From a virus, in the IMG/VR virus record IMGVR_UViG_3300035182_000304, positions 1-29,480 of that record: DNA of 29,480 nucleotides; one strand, 5' to 3'. Within the stretch, counting starts at the first letter, position 1; every line of letters begins with the position of its first letter. The notes under the pieces were generated by a model. The model had not been told where the DNA came from. It made no database searches and saw only the letters and a program-made list of their open reading frames with translations. Made by a program: the position numbers and the translations under genes. This document shows, in pieces, positions 1 through 8,300 of this stretch.

Positions 1-1185
1 TACGATCCTCTCTTCTACGCTCAGGAAGGCCTCATCGCCCTCCGCAAAGCTCTCGGCATGGCCGGTCGCGTCTATCGTGGATACGACAAGGCTCCCCAGC
101 AGAAGGGCTCGACCATCATGGTCAACGTGCCTGGCACGTTCTCCGCGACCGACGTCAACACCAGCACTGGTGGTACGACACAGGACGTCGCCGCGAACCA
201 GACCAGCATCGTGCTGAACAAGTGGAAGGAAGTCAAGTTCGGTCTCACCGACAAGGAACTGACCTTCACTACCGACGTGATCATCCAGGATCACATCATG
301 CCTGCTGCCTACGCGATCGCCGATCAGATCGACCGCGACCTCAACACGCTCGTCACGGACATCCCCTACATCTACGGGATTGCCGGAACGAACAGCACAG
401 CCAGCGTGGCTGACATCTTGGCTGTACGCAAGATCCTCTTCGACAACAGGGTGCCTCTCAACGACGGCATGTTGCACTGGGAACTCGACTCCCAGACCGA
501 AGCAGATCTCCTCGGCCTGCAGGCCTTCTCGCAGTTCCAGGGTGCTGGTCAGGCTGGTGCTGATCTCCAGATGTCCGGTAGCCTCGGCCGCAAGTACCAG
601 TTCGAGTTCTTCGCCAACCAGAACACTCCCACTGTCGCGGGTGGTGGTGATGCGGACGTCGCTGGCGTCGCTTCGGCAGCGACCAAGGGTGCTCTGACGA
701 TGAACGTCACGAGCGTCGGCACCACGGCTGTGATCAAGAAGGGGGACTGCTTCACAATCGCTGGCCACTCCCACCAGTACGTCGTGACTGCTGACCTGAC
801 TGCTTCCGGTGGCACCCTCACGGGTCTCGCCTTCACTTCCAGCGATTCCACGACTGCCGCCACTCCTGGCGCTGCGGGTGGCTTGGAAGTGGCCACTACG
901 GGTTCTGAAGTCGTGACTTTCCTCACGGCTGCTGCGCCTGCTTCCAAGGTGAACTCCCTTGCTTTCCATCGCAATGCCTTCTGCTTGGCCATGGCTCCCC
1001 TGAGCGACATGGGGAATCAGCTCGGCGCTCGCATCGAGAGCATCACCGACCCCGTCACGGGTCTCTCCATTCGTGCTCGGGTCTTCTACATGCCTGACAA
1101 CAGCACGGTGAAGGTCGCTCTGGACTGCCTCTACGGCATGAAGACTCTGGACGGCTCTCGGGCTGTTCGTGGTCGTCGCGTTTAG
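1..1185 (+). CDS. Major capsid protein, P22 coat-like (5' end missing)
   Basis: This is the C-terminal part of the shell protein of the phage head. The frame is open from base 1, and residues before the Met at 58 (YDPLFYAQEGLIALRKALG) read like the start of a coat protein, so the true start lies left of the window. A hallmark of the P22 coat family (gp5, HK97 fold) is the stretch near the C-terminus, SLAFHRNAFCLAMAPL, followed by ITDPVTGLSIRARVFY and a DCLYGMKTLDG ending. Between them lies a beta-rich insertion (about bases 620-900, with KKGDCFTIAGHSHQYVV) in the place of the P22 I-domain. Third-position C/G bias is strong, as expected for a very highly expressed gene. The downstream neighbours are connector genes, which fits. 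I am confident of the capsid role and fairly confident of the P22 subfamily. Confidence 0.88.
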   Translation, partial: YDPLFYAQEGLIALRKALGMAGRVYRGYDKAPQQKGSTIMVNVPGTFSATDVNTSTGGTTQDVAANQTSIVLNKWKEVKFGLTDKELTFTTDVIIQDHIMPAAYAIADQIDRDLNTLVTDIPYIYGIAGTNSTASVADILAVRKILFDNRVPLNDGMLHWELDSQTEADLLGLQAFSQFQGAGQAGADLQMSGSLGRKYQFEFFANQNTPTVAGGGDADVAGVASAATKGALTMNVTSVGTTAVIKKGDCFTIAGHSHQYVVTADLTASGGTLTGLAFTSSDSTTAATPGAAGGLEVATTGSEVVTFLTAAAPASKVNSLAFHRNAFCLAMAPLSDMGNQLGARIESITDPVTGLSIRARVFYMPDNSTVKVALDCLYGMKTLDGSRAVRGRRV

Positions 1186-1201
1186 GCCTAGTCTGGACGA
1201 C

Positions 1202-1249
1202 AGCCGGGGTGAGCAACTGCGAGCCTCCAGCTCACCCCGGCTCTTTCTT
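1202..1249 (+). terminator. Intrinsic terminator or attenuator after the capsid gene
   Basis: A perfect 13-bp inverted repeat, AGCCGGGGTGAGC (1202-1214) and GCTCACCCCGGCT (1230-1242), encloses a 15-nt loop and is followed by the pyrimidine run CTTTCTTC. It starts 17 bases after the capsid stop. Because the next head gene follows at 1273 on the same strand, it probably lets capsid mRNA end in excess of downstream messages or protects its 3' end. The U-tract is short and interrupted, so termination may be partial. Confidence 0.7.
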
Positions 1250-1272
1250 CGCGAGGCTAAAAGGAGAGATCC

Positions 1273-1650
1273 ATGTCCGATGTACTCACGGTCAAGATCG
1301 TCTCGGCGAAGCATCCCCAGGGCTGGGTTCTTCTCAACCTGTCCGACTACGACGCGCACCCCGAGATGTACGAACTCTACGTCAATTCCGTTCAGGATGC
1401 CCAAGAAGGTTCCGGGAACGATTCGGCTGACGCTGGGCAGGGGAACACCCCCTCCGAGTCTTCTAGCCCTAATTCCGGCTCACCGCTGAGCCTTCCTGAG
1501 AAGCTGGACACCTGGAAGAAGGCTGACCTCGCCGAGTACGCTCTCGAGCAGTTCGAGATCACACTCGACCCCGAGGAACTCACGCAGATCATGATGGTCA
1601 CTGCCATCAAGGACGCTTTCAAGGCCAAGTTCCCTGAAGCTGCGGTTTAG
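1273..1650 (+). CDS. Small head-region protein with C-terminal HeH/SAP-like motif
   Basis: A 125-aa protein with a good ribosome site (AAAGGAGAG about 8 bases before ATG). Residues 1-45 form a compact region, 46-75 is a Ser/Gly/Asn-rich low-complexity linker, and 76-120 (LDTWKKADLAEYALEQFEI then an Asp/Glu loop and a second helix) resembles the HeH/SAP/LEM-like helix-extended-helix motif. Many phages encode that motif directly after the capsid gene. The exact role is not known; by position it may be a head accessory or connector-associated protein. It is followed with a 2-base gap by the next gene, implying translational coupling. Confidence 0.7.
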   Translation: MSDVLTVKIVSAKHPQGWVLLNLSDYDAHPEMYELYVNSVQDAQEGSGNDSADAGQGNTPSESSSPNSGSPLSLPEKLDTWKKADLAEYALEQFEITLDPEELTQIMMVTAIKDAFKAKFPEAAV

Positions 1651-1652
1651 TA

Positions 1653-2138
1653 ATGGCCTTCAACGCGACCCCATCCGATCCCCTGGCAAACTCCTACTGT
1701 GACGTCGCATTCGCAGACGAATACTGGGGACAGCGCCTCTATGGGACGACTTGGTTAGCGGCGGACGTCCCTACGAAGCAGCAAGCACTCATCCAAGCGA
1801 CGATGGCCCTCGACAACTATGACTACGTGGGTGTCAAGGGCGTGCAAGGTCAAGCACTAAGGTGGCCTCGCTACGGTGGCAAGGATCAGGACGGTTATCC
1901 GCTCCCTCTAGATGTCGTTCCCAACCGAATGAAGCAGGCGACTGCTGAACTTGCGGGATCTCTCCTGTCGGAAGATCGCACGTCCGATAACGGCATGACA
2001 AACCTCAAAGAGTTGAAGGTGGGTCCTATCCAAATCACCTTCGACGAGAACCAGCGCCTGAACAATCTCACTCCGTTCGTGCGCCAGATGATCAATCCAT
2101 TCCTGAAGACCGTCTACGCTAAGGTGGTCCGCTCATGA
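1653..2138 (+). CDS. Head-tail connector protein (DnaT-like family)
   Basis: A 161-aa protein matching the phage family often labelled DnaT-like ssDNA-binding protein. It shows YCDVAFADEYWGQRL near the start, KQQALIQATMALDNYDY, then QALRWPRYGGKDQDGYPL, and VPNRMKQATAELAGSLL. In siphoviruses, proteins with this A..AL..A...LD / W.R pattern sit right after the capsid gene and act as head-tail adaptors; nothing here suggests replication. There is no clear Shine-Dalgarno sequence and the start lies 2 bases after the previous stop, so translation is probably coupled. It overlaps the next gene by 4 bases (ATGA). Confidence 0.75.
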   Translation: MAFNATPSDPLANSYCDVAFADEYWGQRLYGTTWLAADVPTKQQALIQATMALDNYDYVGVKGVQGQALRWPRYGGKDQDGYPLPLDVVPNRMKQATAELAGSLLSEDRTSDNGMTNLKELKVGPIQITFDENQRLNNLTPFVRQMINPFLKTVYAKVVRS

Positions 2139-2506
2139 GTATGGCAGAGATGGTCCGAAAGCAAGCCTCAGCAGCAATCGTCAAGTACGGCGAGAAGATG
2201 ATGTTGGCCACTGTCGTAGGTACCACGAAGGATACTACCTCCGGCACGGTCACCGAGGTCTACGATCCACAAGTCGTCTGCCACGGTGTCCGCAATTCTA
2301 CGCAGCAAAAAGCGCTGGGTTTCAAGTTCGGTGAGGGGAACGTCCGCACTGGTGACATCGAGATCAGTCTTGCAGCTGAAGATGGAGTGAATCCGATCAT
2401 TGGCAGCAAAATCTTTTTCGATGGTGTAAGCCACCAGATCATTGCTAACCAACCCTCAGTATTCCAAGGCCTAACAGTACTGAATTCCCTTCTGGTGCGA
2501 ATGTGA
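2135..2506 (+). CDS. Putative neck / head-closure protein
   Basis: A 123-aa protein with no motif I can name securely. It has a short helical start and then predicted beta strands (for example MMLATVVGTTKDT, KIFFDGVSHQIIAN), the shape expected of small head-closure or stopper proteins. Its place between the connector and an HK97 gp10-like protein supports a neck role, but this is positional inference. The start overlaps the previous stop as ATGA. The stop overlaps the next start within ATGTGA (2501-2506). Confidence 0.6.
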   Translation: MSMAEMVRKQASAAIVKYGEKMMLATVVGTTKDTTSGTVTEVYDPQVVCHGVRNSTQQKALGFKFGEGNVRTGDIEISLAAEDGVNPIIGSKIFFDGVSHQIIANQPSVFQGLTVLNSLLVRM

Positions 2507-2934
2507 AGAGTCAGTTCTCCGATCAGGTTCGAGCTTTCACGATCAAGTGCGGCATCGTGACAGATCAGGCTGTTCGTAAAATTGTCTTCGATCTTTTCGC
2601 AAGAGTGATTCGCAAGACTCCAGTTGACACTGGCATGTTGCGTGCAAATTGGCAGATTGGGATTGACTCCAGACCTAGCGGCACTCTCGCTAACACTGGT
2701 GGTAAGCAGGTCCCCGCAGTATCTGAGATCAAGGCTGGTGGTCATGTCTACGTAGTCAACAACCTGCCCTATGCTCCAACAGTCGAGCTGGGTCTTTATC
2801 GGAACTTCTTCAAGGTCCCGACAGCCAAGGTCACCGCAGAAGGCTTCAGCACTCAGGCACCTGCAGGTATGGCTAGGATCTCCGTTGCTGAAATCGTGGA
2901 GCACATGAACGCGATTCTGGGAGGGCTGAAATGA
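2503..2934 (+). CDS. HK97 gp10-like neck / tail-completion protein
   Basis: A 143-aa protein starting at GTG (2503) inside the previous gene's last codons. It has the typical HK97 gp10 features: a helical start ending in RVIRKTPVDTGMLRANW (the (S/T)PVDTG.LR.SW motif), then YVVNNLPYAPTVELG with the conserved N..(P/V)YA...E.G element. A C-terminal helix follows. This family sits at the head-tail junction and helps complete the neck or tail. No Met start is available without losing the first helix. It overlaps the next gene by 4 bases (ATGA). Confidence 0.82.
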   Translation: MKSQFSDQVRAFTIKCGIVTDQAVRKIVFDLFARVIRKTPVDTGMLRANWQIGIDSRPSGTLANTGGKQVPAVSEIKAGGHVYVVNNLPYAPTVELGLYRNFFKVPTAKVTAEGFSTQAPAGMARISVAEIVEHMNAILGGLK

Positions 2935-3338
2935 GCTACGTCCAGATCCAAGCTGCGCTTGAGAAGTTTCTGGAGACACTTCCAGACATGCCAAGTCTCC
3001 AGACCGAGAACCAGAACTACGATCCCGTTCATGACGCACCGTACCTGCGTTCCATCTTCCTCCCAGCAGAGCCTGTGGCTGCTGCATTAGGGACCGATGC
3101 GGCTAACCGATGTTTCGGATTATACCAGATCGCGATCCATTACCCTGCTGGGAAAGGTCGCGGTCCAGCCCTTGCAATTGCAGACCAGCTTGTTGCTCTA
3201 TTCAAGCGTGGACTTATACTGACCGAGGATGGCTCCGAGGTAAAGATAGTCCGAGCATGGCCAGAATCCAGCAAGCAAGGTCACGAGTGGTTTATTCTCC
3301 CCGTAACGATTCGCTGGCAATCAGACCAGCCTAACTAA
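2931..3338 (+). CDS. Tail terminator protein (DUF4128 / gpU-like)
   Basis: A 135-aa protein with the layout of DUF4128 tail terminators: an N-terminal helix (YVQIQAALEKFLETLP), a Y-rich extended region ending in YLRSIFLPAEPV, then GLYQIAIHYPAGKGRGPALAIADQLVALF and a final beta strand WFILPVTIRW. The pattern of I.V..P.G.G...A...AD.L...F is characteristic. This protein caps the tail tube at its head-proximal end and fixes its length together with the tape measure. It lies exactly where terminators occur, just before the tube gene. The ATGA overlap with the previous gene suggests coupled translation. Confidence 0.78.
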   Translation: MSYVQIQAALEKFLETLPDMPSLQTENQNYDPVHDAPYLRSIFLPAEPVAAALGTDAANRCFGLYQIAIHYPAGKGRGPALAIADQLVALFKRGLILTEDGSEVKIVRAWPESSKQGHEWFILPVTIRWQSDQPN

Positions 3339-3349
3339 AGGAGGCCACC

Positions 3350-4498
3350 ATGCCTTCCAATGCTCAGGGCTCCCGAGTTTCGCTGCTCTACGCGATCGAG
3401 TCCATCTTCGGCACTTCTCCCGCAGGACCTGGCGTCTACCGTCCTCTCCGCTCCACTGGCAACAGCATTGAACTCTCCAAGTCTACCTTCCAGTCCTCTG
3501 AGCTGCGCTCCGACCGTCAGATCGCAGACTTCCGCCACGGCGCAAAGCGAGTCGATGGTGACGTCGATGTGGAGCTCATGCCCTACGACTTCGATGCTCT
3601 CCTGGAAGCTGCCCTAGGCGGCACATGGACTGGCGTCGTCACCAGCACCGCGACCACGCTCCAGATCACCGCAGCCACTGGAACTATCACCAGGCCTTCG
3701 GGGTCTTTCATCACTGACGGATTCCTGGCTGGGATGATGATCAAGCTCGGCGGGTTCACCGCTCCAGGCAACAACAACTACTTCATCCTGAACGCGGTCA
3801 ACGCGCTCACCATGACTGTGACCTCGTTCACTGGTATGGTGGACGAAGCAGCTTCTGCTGGCAGGACCTGCACCCAGGGCGACACGCTCAAGGCTGGTAC
3901 TACACGGCGTGGCATCTCGATCGAAGTTGGCCACACCGACATCAGTCAGTATCGTCTTTACAAGGGCTGCGTCATCGACAAGTTCAGTGCCAGCCTTAAA
4001 CCAGGAGCTCCTTGCACTGGCAAGCTCAGCTTCATCGGTTTGGACATGGTCCTCGGCGGTGCTTCCGTGGATGCTACCCCTCTCGCGAGCTTCGGTGGTT
4101 CTCCGTTCGACACCTTCAACGGCTCGATCAAGGAAGGTGGCAGCAACATCGCCATCATCACCGCGCTGGACTTCAGCCTGGACAACAACGCCAAGGCTGC
4201 GGAGACGCTCTTCGCTGCTACGGCTGCAGACGTGAACTTCGGCCGAAGCAACGTCACTGGTACGATCACCGCCTACCTCCAGGACGCTGCTCTTTACAAC
4301 AAGTTCATCAACGAGACGCTCACCAGCATTGAGTTCACGATGGGTACCACTCGCACCCATAAGTACAAGATGAGTTCCGTCAAGTACGGCGCTGCGAAGG
4401 CTCCCACCCAGAACGAAGGTCCCATCACGATCCAGTTGCCGTTCCAGGCCATCTACAACTCCACGGACGCCAGCCAGGTCGTACTCACCCGAGCCTAG
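3350..4498 (+). CDS. Major tail tube protein
   Basis: A 382-aa protein preceded by a strong ribosome site (AAAGGAGG, spacer 5). The N-terminus, with GSRVSLLYAIESIFGTSP and later STFQSSELRSDRQIADFRHG followed by VDGDVDVELMPYDFDALLEAALGG, is characteristic of the phage tail tube family seen in many lambda-like siphophages (Phage_tube_2 type). The middle part (about residues 100-180, Thr/Ala-rich, with TGTITRPSGSF and DTLKAG) looks like an added beta domain. The C-terminus (TRTHKYKMSSVKYGAAK) matches the family end. C-ending codons dominate, as in the capsid gene, fitting high expression. It polymerises into the hexameric tube around the tape measure. Confidence 0.85.
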   Translation: MPSNAQGSRVSLLYAIESIFGTSPAGPGVYRPLRSTGNSIELSKSTFQSSELRSDRQIADFRHGAKRVDGDVDVELMPYDFDALLEAALGGTWTGVVTSTATTLQITAATGTITRPSGSFITDGFLAGMMIKLGGFTAPGNNNYFILNAVNALTMTVTSFTGMVDEAASAGRTCTQGDTLKAGTTRRGISIEVGHTDISQYRLYKGCVIDKFSASLKPGAPCTGKLSFIGLDMVLGGASVDATPLASFGGSPFDTFNGSIKEGGSNIAIITALDFSLDNNAKAAETLFAATAADVNFGRSNVTGTITAYLQDAALYNKFINETLTSIEFTMGTTRTHKYKMSSVKYGAAKAPTQNEGPITIQLPFQAIYNSTDASQVVLTRA

Positions 4499-4509
4499 TC
4501 CCAGGCTCG
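4490..4509 (+). other. Small hairpin at the tail tube stop codon
   Basis: CGAGCCT (4490-4496) pairs with AGGCTCG (4503-4509) around a 6-nt loop, spanning the tube stop codon. There is no U-tract, so it is not an intrinsic terminator. A role in mRNA 3'-end stability or processing of this abundant message is possible but unproven. Confidence 0.3.
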
Positions 4510-4541
4510 ATCCTCACAACAACTGCAAACGGAGGCTCCCA

Positions 4542-4937
4542 ATGCAGAAAGCTCTTTTCGATCTCAAGTCCCTCATGCCGTCTCAGTCCTCGGAGATTGA
4601 GCTGCGCCATCCAGTTACCAAGGAAGGCCTGGGGATGTACGTCACTATCAGTGGCAAGGACTCCGAGTCTTGGCAGGCTGCTCAGCGCACTCGGATGAAT
4701 TCCCGTCTGAACGAGGCCAAGAAGACCGGAGCCACCACTCCGACGGCCGAGCAGATCGAGGCTGAGAACATGACCATGCTGTGTCGTGCCATCCTCGGCT
4801 GGCGCTCGCTGGTCCTCGGCGGAGAGGAGTTGCTCTACACTCCTGACAACGTCCGTATGCTTCTCACGGACTATCCCTGGGTGAAGGACCAGATCGATGA
4901 GGAGATCAGCGATCGGGGAAATTTCATCAAGAGCTGA
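4542..4937 (+). CDS. Tail assembly chaperone, gpG-like
   Basis: A 131-aa protein with a clear ribosome site (GGAGG 7 bases upstream). It lies between tube and tape measure genes, the fixed position of lambda G. It has a short beta-rich start (SEIELRHPVTKEGLGMYVTISGKD), a central helix, and a C-terminal region AENMTMLCRAILGWRSLVLGG...LLTDYPWVKDQIDEEI that matches the bacteriophage tail chaperone pattern (W.....GG....n...ll..YPwi..qi). It binds and solubilises the tape measure during tail assembly and is absent from the virion. Near its 3' end it carries GGGAAAT (4916-4922), which can direct some ribosomes into the -1 frame to give a longer GT-like fusion. Confidence 0.85.
   Translation: MQKALFDLKSLMPSQSSEIELRHPVTKEGLGMYVTISGKDSESWQAAQRTRMNSRLNEAKKTGATTPTAEQIEAENMTMLCRAILGWRSLVLGGEELLYTPDNVRMLLTDYPWVKDQIDEEISDRGNFIKS
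4916..4922 (+). promoter_or_regulatory. Programmed -1 ribosomal frameshift site GGGAAAT
   Basis: In the reading frame of the chaperone gene the heptamer is G GGA AAT, a canonical X XXY YYZ slippery sequence that differs only in the last base from lambda's GGGAAAG. A slip places both tRNAs on GGG AAA, and reading then continues from 4922 in a frame open to 5323. Possible stimulatory structures follow. One is a 4-bp stem GAGC/GCTC (4931-4942) starting 8 nt downstream. The other is a larger stem, CCAGGA/TCCTGG (4942-4947 / 4970-4975), with an inner ACTG/CAGT pair. The site is in the expected place in the G/T gene pair. Confidence 0.88.
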
Positions 4938-5323
4938 GGCTCCAGGAACTCACTGTAGAATATGCAGTCTCCTGGTTCAAACTCGAGGAAAGGGACAACA
5001 ATGGCATCACTCAACGACAGCACTTGGAGCAAGCTCGCAAGTCTGGCATTGTTGTTCCTGACCTCGACGACGCTCCTCAGCTCCCCTACGCAACTCAGCA
5101 CATATGGGGTTGGTTTGCAGAACTGCACTCATCTCGTACTGGTTCTGGGTTTGCTCCGAACCCGCTCACTTACGAGGCGATCTATGCGTGGTCTCAGCTC
5201 ACCAAGAACTTCCCTACGCCATACGAAATCTCAGTAATAAAAGCAATCGATACTGCCTATCTCAGTACTTTCGTCAAGAAGAAGCAGGTGACCGATGCAA
5301 GACATAGCGACCCTGAGCATTGA
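4922..5323 (+). CDS. Frameshift extension of the tail chaperone (gpT part of GT)
   Basis: This frame has no convincing start of its own. The first near-start codon in the body (5024) is a TTG in mid-helix without a ribosome site, whereas the frame is continuously open back through 4922. Read after a -1 slip at 4916-4922 it adds 133 residues (beginning FHQELRLQELTVEYAVSWFK) to 127 from the upstream frame, about 260 aa in all, close to lambda gpGT. The added part, with HIWGWFAELHSSR, NPLTYEAIYAWSQLT and IKAIDTAYLSTF, has the W..Y..L / I.aW..L / D..yL pattern of T-type tail chaperones. It presumably bridges tape measure and tube subunits. It overlaps the tape measure start by 29 bases. Confidence 0.82.
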   Translation, partial: FHQELRLQELTVEYAVSWFKLEERDNNGITQRQHLEQARKSGIVVPDLDDAPQLPYATQHIWGWFAELHSSRTGSGFAPNPLTYEAIYAWSQLTKNFPTPYEISVIKAIDTAYLSTFVKKKQVTDARHSDPEH

Positions 5324-8300
5324 CGTAGACAGTACCCAAGTCCGCAAATCAACCGGGGACCTTGGTAGCTTGGCTGATTCAGCTAAAGCTACGGAGTCCT
5401 CGGTATTCTCATTGGAAAAGGCTTTCGTAGCTCTCGCTGCTGCTCTCGCTGCGGCAAAAATCGTCGATATGGCCAAGGATGCAACCCTCCTGGCTGCTCG
5501 ATATGAAACCCTCGGAACCGTGATGACGGTGATGGGGAACAATGTTGGACTTACCTCTGGGCAGATGACTACCCTCCAGCTCGAGTTGGAGAAGACAGGT
5601 ATCTCCTCGATCAAGGCTCGCGAATCGCTGAACATGCTCGCCGCTGCTCATGTCGGGATGGCTGACGCTGCTAAGCTGGCTCGTGTTGCTCAGGATGCGG
5701 CTGTCATTGCTGGGGTGAATTCCTCAGAAGCCTTTGAGACTCTCACCAAGTCTGTGCAAACTGGTATGGCAATCCAAGCTCACCACTTAGGCGTAATGGT
5801 GAACTACGAAAGTGCATACAAGAAGATGAAGGACACAGTTGGTGCCTATAATCGCGATCTAACCGATGCTGAGAGGACTCAAGCTCGGATGAACGAAGTG
5901 CTTTCTCAAGGCACAAAACTAGCAGGAGCCTATGAAGCGGCTATGGGTACGGCTGGCAAACAGTTGACATCTATGGTTCGCTATGTCGAAAATCTGGAGG
6001 TCTCCGTCGGCGGACTCTTCGGGCCTGCTTTCACCTCGGCGATCCAAGGTGCTACAGATAGCCTCAAGCGAGCTCAAGACGGCATGAAGGCGATGCAAGA
6101 ATCTGGAGATGCGGCAATCCTAGGGTCCAAGATCAAGAGTGCTTTTGACGGAGCTGTCAGCTCTATTGTAGCAGTTACCAAATACCTCTACGACCATCGC
6201 GAGGCGATCCTAGCGATCGGTATCGCCTGGGCTAGCATTTCCATTGGGACTAAGGTCTTTGAGATGGTGACGGCGATCACCACCTGGATCGCAGCCCAGC
6301 GTGCTGCAGCAGCCGCGAGCATCCAGGCTAGGTTGGCTAAGGAAGCCGACGCGGTCATCAATGCCAAGAATGCCATATCACTTGTGACTCTGACAGCTGC
6401 TGAGGAAGGTGTCATCCGAGCAGAGATCGAGGCCACTGCTGCGATTCGAGCAAAGACAATGGCTGCGAATACAGGAACCGTGGCACTGGAGGCTATGACC
6501 GTTGCTGGAGACGCAGCAAAGGTGACCTTCTCGAGCTTCGCTGGGATCTTCTCTGTCATTGTCACCGTGGTTTCCATGGCTGCGATGGCTATGTTTGCTT
6601 TCAGGCAGTCTGCGACTAAGTCTGCCGACGATGCTATGAAAGCAGGTCAGGACTATAAGAAAGAGCTTGATGAACAACTTGAAGCTCAGAAACGCTTCTG
6701 GGAGCTGAAGTCCAAAGGCAAGAAAACAAGCGATGCCATCGCTGAGACTGTGGAATCTGTAGACCGGACACCTCAGATCGTAGCGCTTACGAAGGCCTAC
6801 GGAGAACTCCAGTCACAACAGCTGAAAATCGCCGAAAGTCGTGAGGTCCTTGAAAAGAAGCGCCTTGATTTTCACTTAGGTAGTGGGCCTGAGATGGAGA
6901 TCCGGGCCTACGATGAGTTAACGACCAAGATGGAGAAGGTCCTGAAGCTCCGCTCAGATATCGTAGAGAAGGCTAATCTTGCTCGTGGTGGAGCTCAGGG
7001 CATTGAAGCTCAGCGAATCGCTGACGCTGCGGTTAAAGGTGGAGAGACCCCGGAGGAAAAGGACAAGAGCATGTACGCCAGTGAACTGCTGCGTATCGAA
7101 CTCGAGCTGGTCAAGGCTGGAAAGGAGAAGACCCTCCAGTCCAAGGCGGAGTCTGAGATCAATGCTCTAATCGTGGAGCAGAAGCAGAATGCCCTCCGCT
7201 GGGATAAAGAAGCCAAGAAGAAGGATGGTAAGCTCAATGCCGATCAAGCACAGGATCTCAAGGACAAGGATGAGGCTGCGAAGCTCGTTCGCCGCATCGA
7301 GATTGAGAAGGAACTCGCGGATGAAGTGACTGCGATTGACGCCAGTACTCAAGCGAAACTTCGCATGGCTGATCGCGAGACTTGGTCTGCCAAACTCAAG
7401 TTGTGGGATGAGTCCTTCCGCAAGATGAATGAGGACCGGAAGAAAGCTGGCCTCGCTGAGTTCGACTCCGCCAAGAAGGCCAGTTACATCCAGGACAATA
7501 CTGTGCGGGAGATTCCTCAGGAGATCAGTCGCCTGAATACAGAGCTGCGTAAACTCGAAGAGGAAAAGGGCAGAGCTCTGACCTTCAAGGAGCAGATCGC
7601 CGCTCTCGATGAGCTGAGCGCGAAGATCGATGCCTCGCAAGCAGCCACAAAGAAGCTGAAAGACGAGCTCAAGAAGAAGGACGACAAGCAGGGAGACTTC
7701 TTTGGTGGTATGAAGGAAGGCATGGTGGAGCTTGGGAACTCCATGTCAGACCTGTTCACCGAAGGCAAGAAAATGGCTACTGACTTTGCGAACAAAGCGA
7801 CTGATGCCCTGACTCGATTCGCAATGGGTGGTAAGAACGTATTCAAGGACTTGCTCAAGTACATCATGGAGGAGATCGTTCGATTCCTGATGGCCAAAGC
7901 AGTCACAATGTTCATCTCAGCCTTCATGGGAGGAGGCGGTAAGGCTGATACGGGGACTGGTATGATGCCCTACCAGGTGGGGACCCTCAGCGGCGCTGGA
8001 GGCTATACTGGCAAGTTGGCTTCTGGTGGTCCTGTATTCCCAGGCGGTAGCTACCTCGTAGGCGAGAATGGACCCGAGCGGTTCAACCCATCTACTCCTG
8101 GGTACATCATCCCGAACGATCAACTGTATGGAGGCGGGAACACCCAGAACCACGTCCAGGTCAGCGTCACCGTTCACAAGGATGGCACTACATCTACGAG
8201 TTCGAGTGATGACAACTCTATGGCAAACAAGATTGCTGGTGATGTTGTTGCGATTGTTGACCGAAGAATAAGTGAGCACATGCGTTCTGGCGGGAAGCTC

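Noticed and set aside
1653-2138. Reading the DnaT-like match as a replication protein
   Set aside because: The family label is historical. The gene sits among head-tail connector genes and lacks any replication context.
3614-4360. Long open frame antisense to the tail tube gene (and similar antisense frames throughout)
   Set aside because: These arise from the strong third-position bias of the real genes on the opposite strand and show no ribosome sites or domain features.
4962-5237. A 91-codon plus-strand frame beginning with ATG between the chaperone and tape measure genes
   Set aside because: It is in another phase than the T-like frame, has no ribosome site, and its sequence is low-complexity Ser/Leu. 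The -1 frame extension explains the region.
5024-5323. Independent start of the T-like gene at 5024
   Set aside because: The codon is TTG without a ribosome site, and the frame is open well upstream to the slippery heptamer. Frameshifting is the better explanation.
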